From the NCBI GenBank assembly GCA_905233595.1, contig CAJOFI010000038.1, positions 8,379 through 14,738 on the forward strand: 6,360 nt of DNA. The letters run 5' to 3'. A model generated the notes under the pieces. That model did no database searches and was not told the DNA's origin. It saw only the letters and a program-made list of their open reading frames with translations. Both the position numbers and the translations under genes were made by a program. Numbering within the stretch: position 1 is the first letter of the stretch; each line of letters starts with the position of its first letter. This stretch comes from an uncultured Oscillospiraceae bacterium (lineage in GTDB: Bacteria; Bacillota; Clostridia; Oscillospirales; Oscillospiraceae). Positions 1-5,407 of this stretch are shown in pieces.

Positions 1-373
1 GAAACTCCTCGCGGTCGGCGCGGCTCACGCGGCTGAGCCAGCCGCCCCTCCCGGCGGCGAGGGCGAGGTTTTCCTCGATGCTCATGCCGGGGGCGCTGCC
101 GCGCATCGGGTCCTGGAAGAGGCGGCCGATGTCCCTGGCGCGCCGATACTCGGGCAGAAGGGTGAGATCGCGCCCGTCCAGGCTGATGCTGCCGCCATCG
201 GTGATGAAGCTGCCGCAGATTGCGCCGAAGAGCGTGGACTTGCCCGCGCCGTTTGCGCCGATGATCGTGACGAACTCCCCGTCCTCCACGCGCAGGCTCA
301 GATCGTCCAGCGCTTTTTTGGCGTTGACGGTGCCGGGGTTGAAGGTCTTGGAGACGTGGGAAATGTCAAGCAC
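1..373 (-). CDS. trpZ: ABC transporter ATP-binding protein, TrpZ type (partial, 3' end beyond window)
   Basis: This is the N-terminal 124 residues of the nucleotide-binding subunit that would power the importer encoded just upstream. The start is a GTG at 373-371, read two bases after the permease TGA (378-376). An AAGGGGGG ribosome-binding stretch (381-388) lies inside the permease end, so translation is probably coupled. Walker A (GANGAGKS) is at residues 39-46 and the Q-loop glutamine is Q87 in LFQDP. The signature motif, Walker B and H-loop fall outside the window. The stretch around RGSAPGMSIEENLALA (residues 92-107) resembles the ATPases of the COG1101-type uncharacterised/tryptophan transport systems. 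ABC ATPase identity is certain. Tryptophan specificity is inferred from the operon's T-box, not from this protein. Confidence 0.9.
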   Translation of the reverse strand, partial: MLDISHVSKTFNPGTVNAKKALDDLSLRVEDGEFVTIIGANGAGKSTLFGAICGSFITDGGSISLDGRDLTLLPEYRRARDIGRLFQDPMRGSAPGMSIEENLALAAGRGGWLSRVSRADREEF

Positions 374-375
374 AG

Positions 376-1305
376 TCAGTCCCCCCTTCCCGCGCGGTGG
401 GCGAGCCGCCGCTTCATCAGCGGAAGCTGCGTCTTGAGATAGGGCCCCGCGATGGCGATGATGACGATCACGGCGGAGACCAGCTTGAGCATGAAGGCGG
501 GCATGTTAAAGCGCAGCGCCACGGTGTACACCAGGCGGAAGACGATCGCGCCCAGCACCGCGCCGATCGCGCGCGCGGGGATCTTCCCCTTCCCGAGGAA
601 GGCGTTTCCGATCAGAAGGCTCGCGAGCGCCACGGTGACCATGCCGGTTCCGATGTCGATGTTCACGGACTTCTGGCTCTGTGCGAGCAGGCAGCCGGAG
701 AGGGCGGTGAAGGCGTTTGCGATCACAAGCCCGACGATGGTGGTGAAGGCGGGGTTAATGGACGAGGAGCGCACCATATCCGGGTTATTGCCGGTCGCGC
801 GGATGGCAAGCCCCAGGCGCGTGCGCAGAAAGAGCGCGAGAAAGACGATCACGAGCGCCACCGCGCAGAGCGCGACGAGCAGCTTATACTGATCGCGCAG
901 CGCCGTTCCGGCGAGGGCGCGCTTGAGCCAGGTGAAGACCGTCTCGGTCTTATTCATGTTCAAAAGGGAGGAATTGCCCATCACGGCGATGTTGATGGAG
1001 TAAAGCCCCGTGTTCACGATGATACCGGAGAGCAGGCTGTCGATGCCCATTTTGGTCTGCAAAAGCGCGGTCACAAAGCCCGAGAGCATGCCCGCGAGCA
1101 TGGCGGCGGGGATGCTCAGCCAGGGGTGCCCCGCAAGGGCGACCACCGCGCCCACCGTCGCGCCCAGCGTAAAGCAGCCGTCGGTCGATAGGTCGCACAC
1201 GTTCAGCATCGAATAGCTCAGAAACAGCGCCAGCACGGTCAGGGAGCTGATCAGCCCCAGCTCCAGCGCGGTTTGCCCCAGCACGAGGACAGAACCCAGA
1301 TTCAT
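376..1305 (-). CDS. trpY: ABC transporter permease, TrpY type (BPD_transp_2 family)
   Basis: A 309-residue integral membrane protein with about eight to nine hydrophobic segments spread over its length, as expected for permeases of the branched-chain amino acid/ribose type (Pfam BPD_transp_2, COG4120-like). The motif around residues 160-184 (RTRLGLAIRATGNNPDM, then SSIN) is the cytoplasmic loop that contacts the ATPase in this family. The end is a basic tail (KRRLAHRAGR). The ATG at 1305 is preceded by AGGGAG (1314-1319) eight bases upstream, which supports this start. It sits between the binding protein and the ATPase and would form the membrane channel, probably as a homodimer. The 192-base hairpin-rich gap upstream may reduce its expression relative to trpX. 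The substrate is inferred from the Trp T-box leader. Confidence 0.9.
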   Translation of the reverse strand: MNLGSVLVLGQTALELGLISSLTVLALFLSYSMLNVCDLSTDGCFTLGATVGAVVALAGHPWLSIPAAMLAGMLSGFVTALLQTKMGIDSLLSGIIVNTGLYSINIAVMGNSSLLNMNKTETVFTWLKRALAGTALRDQYKLLVALCAVALVIVFLALFLRTRLGLAIRATGNNPDMVRSSSINPAFTTIVGLVIANAFTALSGCLLAQSQKSVNIDIGTGMVTVALASLLIGNAFLGKGKIPARAIGAVLGAIVFRLVYTVALRFNMPAFMLKLVSAVIVIIAIAGPYLKTQLPLMKRRLAHRAGRGD

Positions 1306-1322
1306 TGACTCAACTCCCTAAG

Positions 1323-1337
1323 CCCGGTCGAACCGGG
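1323..1337 (-). other. Hairpin just upstream of trpY
   Basis: A perfect six-base-pair stem (CCCGGT/ACCGGG) with a three-base loop lies 17 bases before the trpY start and just upstream of its ribosome-binding site (1314-1319). No U-tract follows, so it is not an intrinsic terminator. It could stabilise the 3' processed trpYZ message or affect ribosome access. That is inference. Confidence 0.4.
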
Positions 1338-1342
1338 GATAA

Positions 1343-1381
1343 AATGAATAAATACGGTGTCCCCTTCGGGGACGGATCGAA
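1343..1381. repeat. Short palindromic repeat, related to the element at 4166-4243
   Basis: The segment contains AATGAA, then GGTGTC, a hairpin (GTCCCC 1359-1364, loop TTC, GGGGAC 1368-1373) and GGATC. The half-element at 4171-4202 has the same layout on the same strand: AATGAA, GGCGTC, a TTC-loop hairpin, then GACGGATC. Only one arm is recognisable here, so it looks like a truncated or half copy of the same family. There is no coding potential and no U-tract in the trpY direction. Confidence 0.5.
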
Positions 1382-1411
1382 ACTCTGTTGGTTATAAAAC
1401 CTGGCCGCCTG

Positions 1412-1486
1412 CCTCCCCAGCCGCGAAGCGGCGAAGAGGGGGAGGTGCCCCGGAGGGGCGGAAGGGGCGTGCAGCAGCTCCGCCCC
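1412..1486. repeat. GC-rich nested hairpins after trpX (REP-like)
   Basis: Three palindromes follow each other directly. The first has an outer stem CCTCCCC (1412-1418) with GGGGAGG (1439-1445) enclosing CCGC-GAA-GCGG (1421-1431). The second is GCCCC (1447-1451) with GGGGC (1455-1459). The third is GGGGCGGA (1455-1462) with TCCGCCCC (1479-1486), which shares bases with the second so that the two are alternatives. On the trpX message the third would form only 11 bases after the TAA stop (1500-1498). No run of U follows any stem, so these are better read as REP-like mRNA stabiliser or attenuator elements than as intrinsic terminators. Similar GC-rich palindromes are dispersed between genes in many gut Clostridia; I could not count copies here. 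Confidence 0.55.
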
Positions 1487-1497
1487 CTCAAGGCTGT

Positions 1498-2619
1498 TTA
1501 CCCGAGATCGGAGAAGCTCTCGGCGGTGGTGATGCTCTGCACCTTGGTGCAGAAGGGGGCGATGGCCTCGCTCACGGCGTCGTAGTCAAGCCCCAGCGCG
1601 GCGCAGGTCTCGGTGTTGACGGTGGCGGTGCCGTTGTCGAAGGTCTTGACCGGGGTGGAGGCAGGCTCCGCGCCCTCGAGCAGGATCTGGGCGATCATGT
1701 CTGCGGTCTCGACGCCGAGGTTCGCGTAGTCCACGCCGTAGCCGAGGAAGGCGCCGTTGAGCGCAAAGGAATCCGCCCCGGTGTAGTGCGGGATGCCCGC
1801 CGCCGCGAGCTCCTCATAGATCGAGAGCTCGGCGGTCATGATGGTGTTGTCGGTCGGGGTGAAGATCGCGTCCACCTTGTCGGCGATCAGCGCCTGGGCG
1901 GCGAGGCTGACCTCCTCCACGTTGGTGCCGGTGCGCTCGACGATTTTCACGCCCTTGGCGTCCAAAAACTCCTTCGCGGCGGCGATGGGCGCGGTGGAGG
2001 CGTCCTGCCCCACGTCATAGAGGAGCCCCACGGAGGCGGCGTCCGGGTTCACGGCGAAGATCAGGTTCATGACGGCGTTGGTGTCCAGATAGTCGGAGGT
2101 GCCGGTGACGTTCGCGCCGGGCGCCTCGAGGCTCTCCACGAGCCCCGCGCCCACGGGGTCGGACACGGCGGCGAAGACCACGGGGATCTGATTGTCCTCG
2201 GTGGCCGCCTGCATCCCCATGGCGACCGGCGTCGCGACGCCGACCATGAGATCGACGCTCTGCGCCTCAAAATTTGCGATGATCTGGTTCATGACGTTGG
2301 CGTCCGCCTGGCAGTTGTCGTAGAGGATCTCAAAGTGCACACCCTTCTCCGCGCCGATGGCGTCGAGGCGGCTCTGGATGTTCTCCACGATCTGGTTGAG
2401 GGAGGCGTCGTCCACGAAATTGCAGATACCGAGCTTGTAGCTCACGCCCTCGGGCGAGGGGACGTAGCCCTCCTCCGCGCCCTCCTTCTCCGGGGCGGCC
2501 TCGGCGGCAGGCTCCGCGGCGCTGTTCTCCGCGGGCTTGGCGGTTTTCGGCGCGTCGCCGCAGGCGCAGAGCGCGAGAACGAGCGCAAGAGTCAGCAGTA
2601 TGGCAAGCAGTTTTTTCAT
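1498..2619 (-). CDS. trpX: ABC transporter substrate-binding lipoprotein, TrpX type
   Basis: A 373-residue extracytoplasmic binding protein of the ABC_sub_bind family (COG2984-like), the ligand receptor for the permease and ATPase downstream. I place the start at the ATG at 2619 because AAAGGA (2629-2634) is nine bases upstream. An ATG at 2625 is only three bases from it, and a GTG at 2679 lacks a site. Residues 1-19 are a lipoprotein signal (MKKLLAILLTLALVLALCA) with cleavage expected before C20, which would be lipidated. C18 also precedes it. Residues 21-56 are an Ala/Glu/Pro-rich tether. The family-typical stretches VFAAVSDPVGAGLV (about 148-161) and NVTGTSD (170-176) are present. It is the first gene behind a T-box with a Trp specifier, so tryptophan or a precursor is the likely ligand. 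Binding itself is not shown by the sequence. Confidence 0.92.
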   Translation of the reverse strand: MKKLLAILLTLALVLALCACGDAPKTAKPAENSAAEPAAEAAPEKEGAEEGYVPSPEGVSYKLGICNFVDDASLNQIVENIQSRLDAIGAEKGVHFEILYDNCQADANVMNQIIANFEAQSVDLMVGVATPVAMGMQAATEDNQIPVVFAAVSDPVGAGLVESLEAPGANVTGTSDYLDTNAVMNLIFAVNPDAASVGLLYDVGQDASTAPIAAAKEFLDAKGVKIVERTGTNVEEVSLAAQALIADKVDAIFTPTDNTIMTAELSIYEELAAAGIPHYTGADSFALNGAFLGYGVDYANLGVETADMIAQILLEGAEPASTPVKTFDNGTATVNTETCAALGLDYDAVSEAIAPFCTKVQSITTAESFSDLG

Positions 2620-2665
2620 TTTCATTCGTCCTTTCTTTGATCCAGTGTTTTTTCCTCTTCGTGTC

Positions 2666-2681
2666 GCGTGTTCAGCCACGC
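2666..2681 (-). other. Small hairpin overlapping the leader-ORF stop
   Basis: GCGTG and CACGC form a five-base-pair stem with loop GCTGAA. The stem begins at the last base of the UGG codon of the possible leader ORF, and the loop carries its stop codon. There is no U-tract, so it is not a terminator. A ribosome stalled on UGG would cover it. This is weak on its own and is listed because of its position. Confidence 0.25.
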
Positions 2682-2704
2682 CATCGTCTGGTGTACAGCT
2701 TCAT
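2672..2704 (-). CDS. Possible 10-codon leader peptide with one Trp codon
   Basis: Read from the ATG at 2704, the frame is MKLYTRRWRG followed by TGA (2674-2672). A good Shine-Dalgarno, AGGTGAG (2715-2709), stands just upstream, better than chance would usually supply. It lies after the T-box terminator (U-tract 2731-2721) and 52 bases before the trpX start, so it is translated only if the T-box reads through. The single UGG codon makes a second tryptophan-sensing step conceivable, in the style of the rtpLP leader upstream of rtpA in Bacillus subtilis. However, one Trp codon is few and I see no clear alternative hairpins controlled by it. It could equally be a chance ORF or help keep ribosomes on the leader. 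Confidence 0.3.
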   Translation of the reverse strand: MKLYTRRWRG

Positions 2705-2720
2705 CGGTCTCACCTCATAC

Positions 2721-2772
2721 AAAATAAAAAATCCCGCCCCAACAAGAGCAAATCGCTTTGCTGGGACAGGAT
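2721..2772 (-). terminator. T-box intrinsic terminator
   Basis: A 15-base-pair stem pairs 2772-2758 with 2745-2731, with three G-U wobbles and no mismatch. The 12-base loop can itself form AGC/GCT pairs. It is followed by an uninterrupted T5 plus ATTTT (2730-2721). Its 5' arm contains the bases that the antiterminator needs (2772-2763), so the two folds exclude each other. This is the premature stop used when tRNA-Trp is charged. Confidence 0.95.
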
Positions 2773-2799
2773 CAGACGACAAATCCTGCGGTGCCACCC
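2763..2799 (-). promoter_or_regulatory. T-box antiterminator
   Basis: GGG (2799-2797) pairs CCC (2765-2763), the seven-base bulge TGGCACC (2796-2790) is left free for the tRNA acceptor end, and GCAGGAT (2789-2783) pairs ATCCTGT (2772-2766), with one G-U, across a ten-base loop. This is the canonical antiterminator layout. Binding of the uncharged NCCA end of tRNA to TGGC would stabilise it and block the terminator. Confidence 0.93.
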
Positions 2800-3013
2800 G
2801 GCTTGGCGCGAAGCGCGCCCACTTTTGCGCATACCAACATATGCCGGCCTTTGTTCACGGAGCGCCATCTCCGGCTCACATACTCGGGTCGCCCCTTTCC
2901 GCTCGCCCTCAGAAGCCCATTCGGCAGCCGCTTTCCCGCCGCGCTTCCACCGCCCGCGGCTCGCTTTGTGAAAAGGATGGGTGCCTACTCACTCTTCTTC
3001 AACGGTTTACACA

Positions 3014-3042
3014 ATTAAATCACGTTTTCCTGCTTCTGTCAA
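3014..3042 (-). promoter_or_regulatory. Sigma-A-type promoter of the trpXYZ operon
   Basis: A perfect -35 box TTGACA (3042-3037), a 17-base spacer and a -10 box TTTAAT (3019-3014), one base from consensus. Transcription should begin at an A near 3008-3006, giving a leader of about 390 bases to the trpX start. That places the 5' arm of T-box Stem I just downstream of the start. The -35 box lies 33 bases past the rseP stop codon. Confidence 0.9.
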
Positions 3043-3074
3043 GGGGCGAAGGCGCTTTTGTGGATTCTGCCCTG

Positions 3075-4133
3075 TTACCCCTTTACAATGCGCAAAATAT
3101 CGTTGAACATCACGAAGGCCATCAGCCCCAGCAGCAGCACCATGCCCGCCGCGTGCACCATGCCCTCGTATTTGGGATCGAGCTTTTTGCGCGTGACGGC
3201 CTCGATGACCGTGCTCACCAGCAGCAGGAACACGCGCCCGCCGTCCAGCGCCGGGATGGGCAGCATGTTCATGATCGAGAGGTTCACCGCGATGAACGCG
3301 CCGAGGTAGAGGATATCCTGCACCGCGTCCGCGGTGCTCGCCGCCTGCTCGCCGGTCTCGGCCATGAGGTTTACGATGCCGACGGGGCCGGACATATCCT
3401 TCACGCCGACCTGGCCGCTCACGAGCTGGCGCAGCCCCTGCCAGACCATGCGCCCGAAGCCCATGCAGCTGCCCCAGGCGCGGCTGAGCCTCACGAGGGG
3501 CGTGGCCTCCTCCGTGCCGAAGTAGAAGCCGTACATCTTGTTTTCATAGCCCTCGTACTCCACAGGCTCCAGCGCGAAATCCCTGAACCGTACCTTTTTC
3601 CCCTCGCGCAGCACCACGATGTCATAGGTGCCGTCGCCCTGGCTGAGGAAATCGCCCACTTCGTAGCTCTCATAGATGCGGTGCCCGTCGATCCTGTAAA
3701 AGCGGTCGCCCACCTGCAGCGCCTCCGCCCCCTCGTAGGGGCAGCCGTCCATGAAGCCGCTGAGGATCGGCGCATAGAAGGCCTGGGCGTTTGCGTAGAG
3801 GCAGAGCACGATTACAAAGCCCAGCAGAAAGTTCATCGCCGAGCCCGCGCAGAGGATGAGCACGCGCTTCCAGGCGGCGGCGTTGGTGAAGGCGCGGGGG
3901 TCCTCCGAGCTCTCGTCCTCCCCCGCCATGGCGCAGTAGCCCCCGATGGGCAGCAGCCGCAGGGAATAGAGGGTCTCGCCCTTCTGCTTTTTGAAGAGCG
4001 CGGGGCCCATGCCGATGGCGAATTCTTCGACCTTCACGCCGCAGGCCTTGGCGACGATGAAGTGCCCGAACTCATGAATGCCGATCAGCACGCCGAAAAT
4101 CAGAACCGCAAACAGGATATAAACGATGGTCAT
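3075..4133 (-). CDS. rseP: RIP metalloprotease (site-2 protease, M50 family)
   Basis: A 352-residue membrane zinc protease of the RseP/RasP type, which cleaves anti-sigma factors and remnant signal peptides inside the membrane. HEFGH at residues 20-24, in the first membrane segment, gives two zinc ligands and the catalytic Glu. The C-terminal NMLPIPALDGGR (about 289-300) carries the third ligand in LDG (296-298). A PDZ-like region lies between about residues 120 and 190 (the stretch LQVGDRFYRIDG is typical). The hydrophobic C-terminus fits a last membrane helix. I chose the ATG at 4133 because the family starts directly with this hydrophobic helix and GGAG (4147-4144) is ten bases upstream. 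A frame reaching back to 4229 merely translates the intergenic repeat. Its place after dxr is the usual Firmicutes order. Confidence 0.95.
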   Translation of the reverse strand: MTIVYILFAVLIFGVLIGIHEFGHFIVAKACGVKVEEFAIGMGPALFKKQKGETLYSLRLLPIGGYCAMAGEDESSEDPRAFTNAAAWKRVLILCAGSAMNFLLGFVIVLCLYANAQAFYAPILSGFMDGCPYEGAEALQVGDRFYRIDGHRIYESYEVGDFLSQGDGTYDIVVLREGKKVRFRDFALEPVEYEGYENKMYGFYFGTEEATPLVRLSRAWGSCMGFGRMVWQGLRQLVSGQVGVKDMSGPVGIVNLMAETGEQAASTADAVQDILYLGAFIAVNLSIMNMLPIPALDGGRVFLLLVSTVIEAVTRKKLDPKYEGMVHAAGMVLLLGLMAFVMFNDILRIVKG

Positions 4134-4165
4134 AGGCACATTTCTCCGAAATTGAATGAAGAATG

Positions 4166-4243
4166 AATAGTGAAAAATGAAGGCGTCGCTTCGCGACGGA
4201 TCATAATTTGTCCCCACAGGGGACACCATAGTTTTTCATTATT
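4166..4243. repeat. MITE-like quasi-palindromic element between dxr and rseP
   Basis: A 78-base element whose two ends are imperfect inverted copies of about 24 bases: reading inward, 4166 onward gives AATAGTGAAAAATG and, from the other strand, 4243 gives AATAATGAAAAACT, then both run into GGYGTC. Each half holds a hairpin: CGTCGC-TTC-GCGACG (4184-4198) and GTCCCC-ACA-GGGGAC (4210-4224). The right end overlaps the dxr TAA stop (4244-4242). On the dxr-rseP message both hairpins would form between the genes. The T-run after the second is interrupted, so full termination is unlikely. No transposase is present; any mobility would be in trans. Confidence 0.6.
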
Positions 4244-5384
4244 AAAATGCTTCTCTTACAAAGGCTCTCGCGGCTTCGTCGGCGGCGAGGATGGTGTCGA
4301 GATCGCTTGCCGCGGTGACGCCGACCGTCTCCACCGCCTGGGCGGCGGCGTCGTAGATGCGGTTGTAGCCCAGCTCCCCGCGCAGGAACTTGTGCACCGC
4401 GACCTCGTTCGCGGCGCTCATGACGCAGGGGGCGGTGCCGCCGCGTTTGGCGCAGTCCATCGCAAGCTTGAGGCAGGGGAAATTCACGAGGTCAGGCTCT
4501 TCAAAGCTCAGATCGCGCAGCTTCCAGAAGTCGAGATGCTCAAACAGCGAGGGGCAGCGCTCCGGATACGTCAGCGCAAGCTGGATGGGAAGCCCCATGT
4601 CCGGCACGCCGAGCTGGGCGATCACCGTGCCGTCCACCAGCTCCACCATAGAGTGTATGACGCTCTGGGGGTGAATAACCACCGTAATGTCCTCGGGCTT
4701 GACAGAAAAGAGGTGCATGGCCTCCACAAACTCCAGCCCCTTGTTCATGAGCGTGGAGCTGTCCACGGAGATCTTCGCCCCCATGCTCCAGTTGGGGTGC
4801 GCGACCGCCTGCGCGGGCGTGACGCATTCCAGCTCCTCGCGCTTCTTTCCCCGGAAGGGGCCGCCGGAGCCGGTGAGCAGGATTTTGTGCAGCTCCCCCG
4901 CTCCCCTGCCCGTGAGGCACTGGAAGATGGCGGAGTGCTCGGAATCGACGGGCACGATCTCCGCGCCCTTCTCCCTTGCCCGCGCCATGACGAGCTCGCC
5001 CGCGCAGACCAGCGTCTCCTTATTGGCAAGGGCGATGCGCTTTCTCTCGTCGATGGCGGCGAGGGTCGGCTTTAGCCCCACCGCGCCAGAGACCGCCGTC
5101 ACCACGCAATCGCTCTCCGGGAGCGTCGCGGCCTCAATCAGCCCCTCCATGCCGGAGCCGACGCGGATATCGGTATCCGCCACGGCGAGCTTGAACTGCT
5201 TTGCCGCCGCCTCGTCATAGACCGCGACGAAGGCGGGCTTGAACTTTCTCGCCTGCTGCTCGAGCAGGTCGATTTTCCGGTTCGCGGTCAGCGCCGCGAC
5301 ACGGATGCCCGTATGCTCGGCCACGGCGGCGGTCTGCCGCCCGATGGAGCCGGTGCAGCCGAGAATGGAAATGCTCTTGACCAT
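4242..5384 (-). CDS. dxr: 1-deoxy-D-xylulose 5-phosphate reductoisomerase
   Basis: This enzyme (IspC) converts DXP to 2-C-methyl-D-erythritol 4-phosphate with NADPH, the committed step of the MEP isoprenoid pathway, in the cytoplasm. At 380 residues it is full length. The NADPH loop GCTGSIG is at 9-15 and NKETLV at 121-126. The metal ligands are seen as D147 and E149 in PVDSEH and E218 in MNKGLEFVEA (matching E. coli D150, E152 and E231). The flexible active-site segment TGSGGPFR is at 171-178, and HPQSVIHSMVE follows further on. The ATG at 5384 has AGAGGA (5397-5392) seven bases upstream. It follows the AlkD-like gene by 23 bases and precedes rseP. Its product line feeds the prenyl precursor used by UppS, encoded upstream. 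No residue looks abnormal. Confidence 0.98.
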   Translation of the reverse strand: MVKSISILGCTGSIGRQTAAVAEHTGIRVAALTANRKIDLLEQQARKFKPAFVAVYDEAAAKQFKLAVADTDIRVGSGMEGLIEAATLPESDCVVTAVSGAVGLKPTLAAIDERKRIALANKETLVCAGELVMARAREKGAEIVPVDSEHSAIFQCLTGRGAGELHKILLTGSGGPFRGKKREELECVTPAQAVAHPNWSMGAKISVDSSTLMNKGLEFVEAMHLFSVKPEDITVVIHPQSVIHSMVELVDGTVIAQLGVPDMGLPIQLALTYPERCPSLFEHLDFWKLRDLSFEEPDLVNFPCLKLAMDCAKRGGTAPCVMSAANEVAVHKFLRGELGYNRIYDAAAQAVETVGVTAASDLDTILAADEAARAFVREAF

Positions 5385-5407
5385 ATCTCAATCCTCTGTT
5401 TATCTCC

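Larger units (their letters stand above)
2721..3007 (-). promoter_or_regulatory. Tryptophan-specific T-box riboswitch
   Basis: This is a complete T-box leader sensing uncharged tRNA upstream of trpX. Stem I base: AGAAG (2998-2994) pairs CTTCT (2915-2911). The specifier loop has the S-turn bases AGTA (2989-2986) facing GAA (2922-2920), and the codon right after GAA is TGG (2919-2917), that is Trp. Above it GGCA (2985-2982) pairs TGCC (2926-2923). The distal helix GCCGCG/CGCGGC (2960-2955/2943-2938) closes a loop with GGTGGAAG (2951-2944). Stem III is GGCGCG/CGCGCC (2819-2805). The T-box sequence GGGTGGCACCGC (2799-2788) contains TGGC; its C matches the G73 discriminator of bacterial tRNA-Trp. 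Specifier and bulge therefore agree independently. The region between Stem I and Stem III (about 2910-2820) should hold Stem II/IIA-B (for example GGAG/CTCC), which I did not fold fully. Confidence 0.97.

Noticed and set aside
397..1191. 264-codon open frame on the plus strand opposite trpY
   Set aside because: The translation is a highly charged His/Asp/Gly/Arg mix typical of the antisense of a hydrophobic membrane protein gene.
1321..1345. tRNA T-arm-like sequence (GGTTCGA between complementary arms) on the minus strand
   Set aside because: No acceptor, anticodon or D-arm partner can be found around it. It is a simple six-base-pair hairpin.
1412..1486. Intrinsic terminator after trpX
   Set aside because: The stems are strong but no U-tract follows any of them, and permease and ATPase of the same transporter continue downstream.
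1357..2640. 427-codon open frame on the plus strand opposite trpX
   Set aside because: It is antisense to a clear family protein, its translation is rich in Gly, His, Arg and Val without domain pattern, and such frames are expected opposite GC-rich genes.
2620..2679. GTG start extending trpX by 20 codons
   Set aside because: The extension would put a basic stretch before a textbook lipoprotein signal peptide. The AAAGGA site is placed correctly for the ATG at 2619.
2637..4166. 509-codon open frame on the plus strand across the T-box region and rseP
   Set aside because: It runs through the structured T-box leader and opposite a well-supported rseP. The translation is low-complexity His/Ala/Glu-rich, with no recognisable domain and no Shine-Dalgarno that would argue for it.
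4134..4229. N-terminal extension of rseP by 32 codons
   Set aside because: The added residues translate the palindromic repeat and lack a family counterpart, while the ATG at 4133 starts right at the conserved first membrane helix and has a GGAG upstream.
4170..5075. 301-codon open frame on the plus strand opposite dxr
   Set aside because: It is a shadow of dxr codon bias, beginning inside the intergenic repeat, with no recognisable motif.
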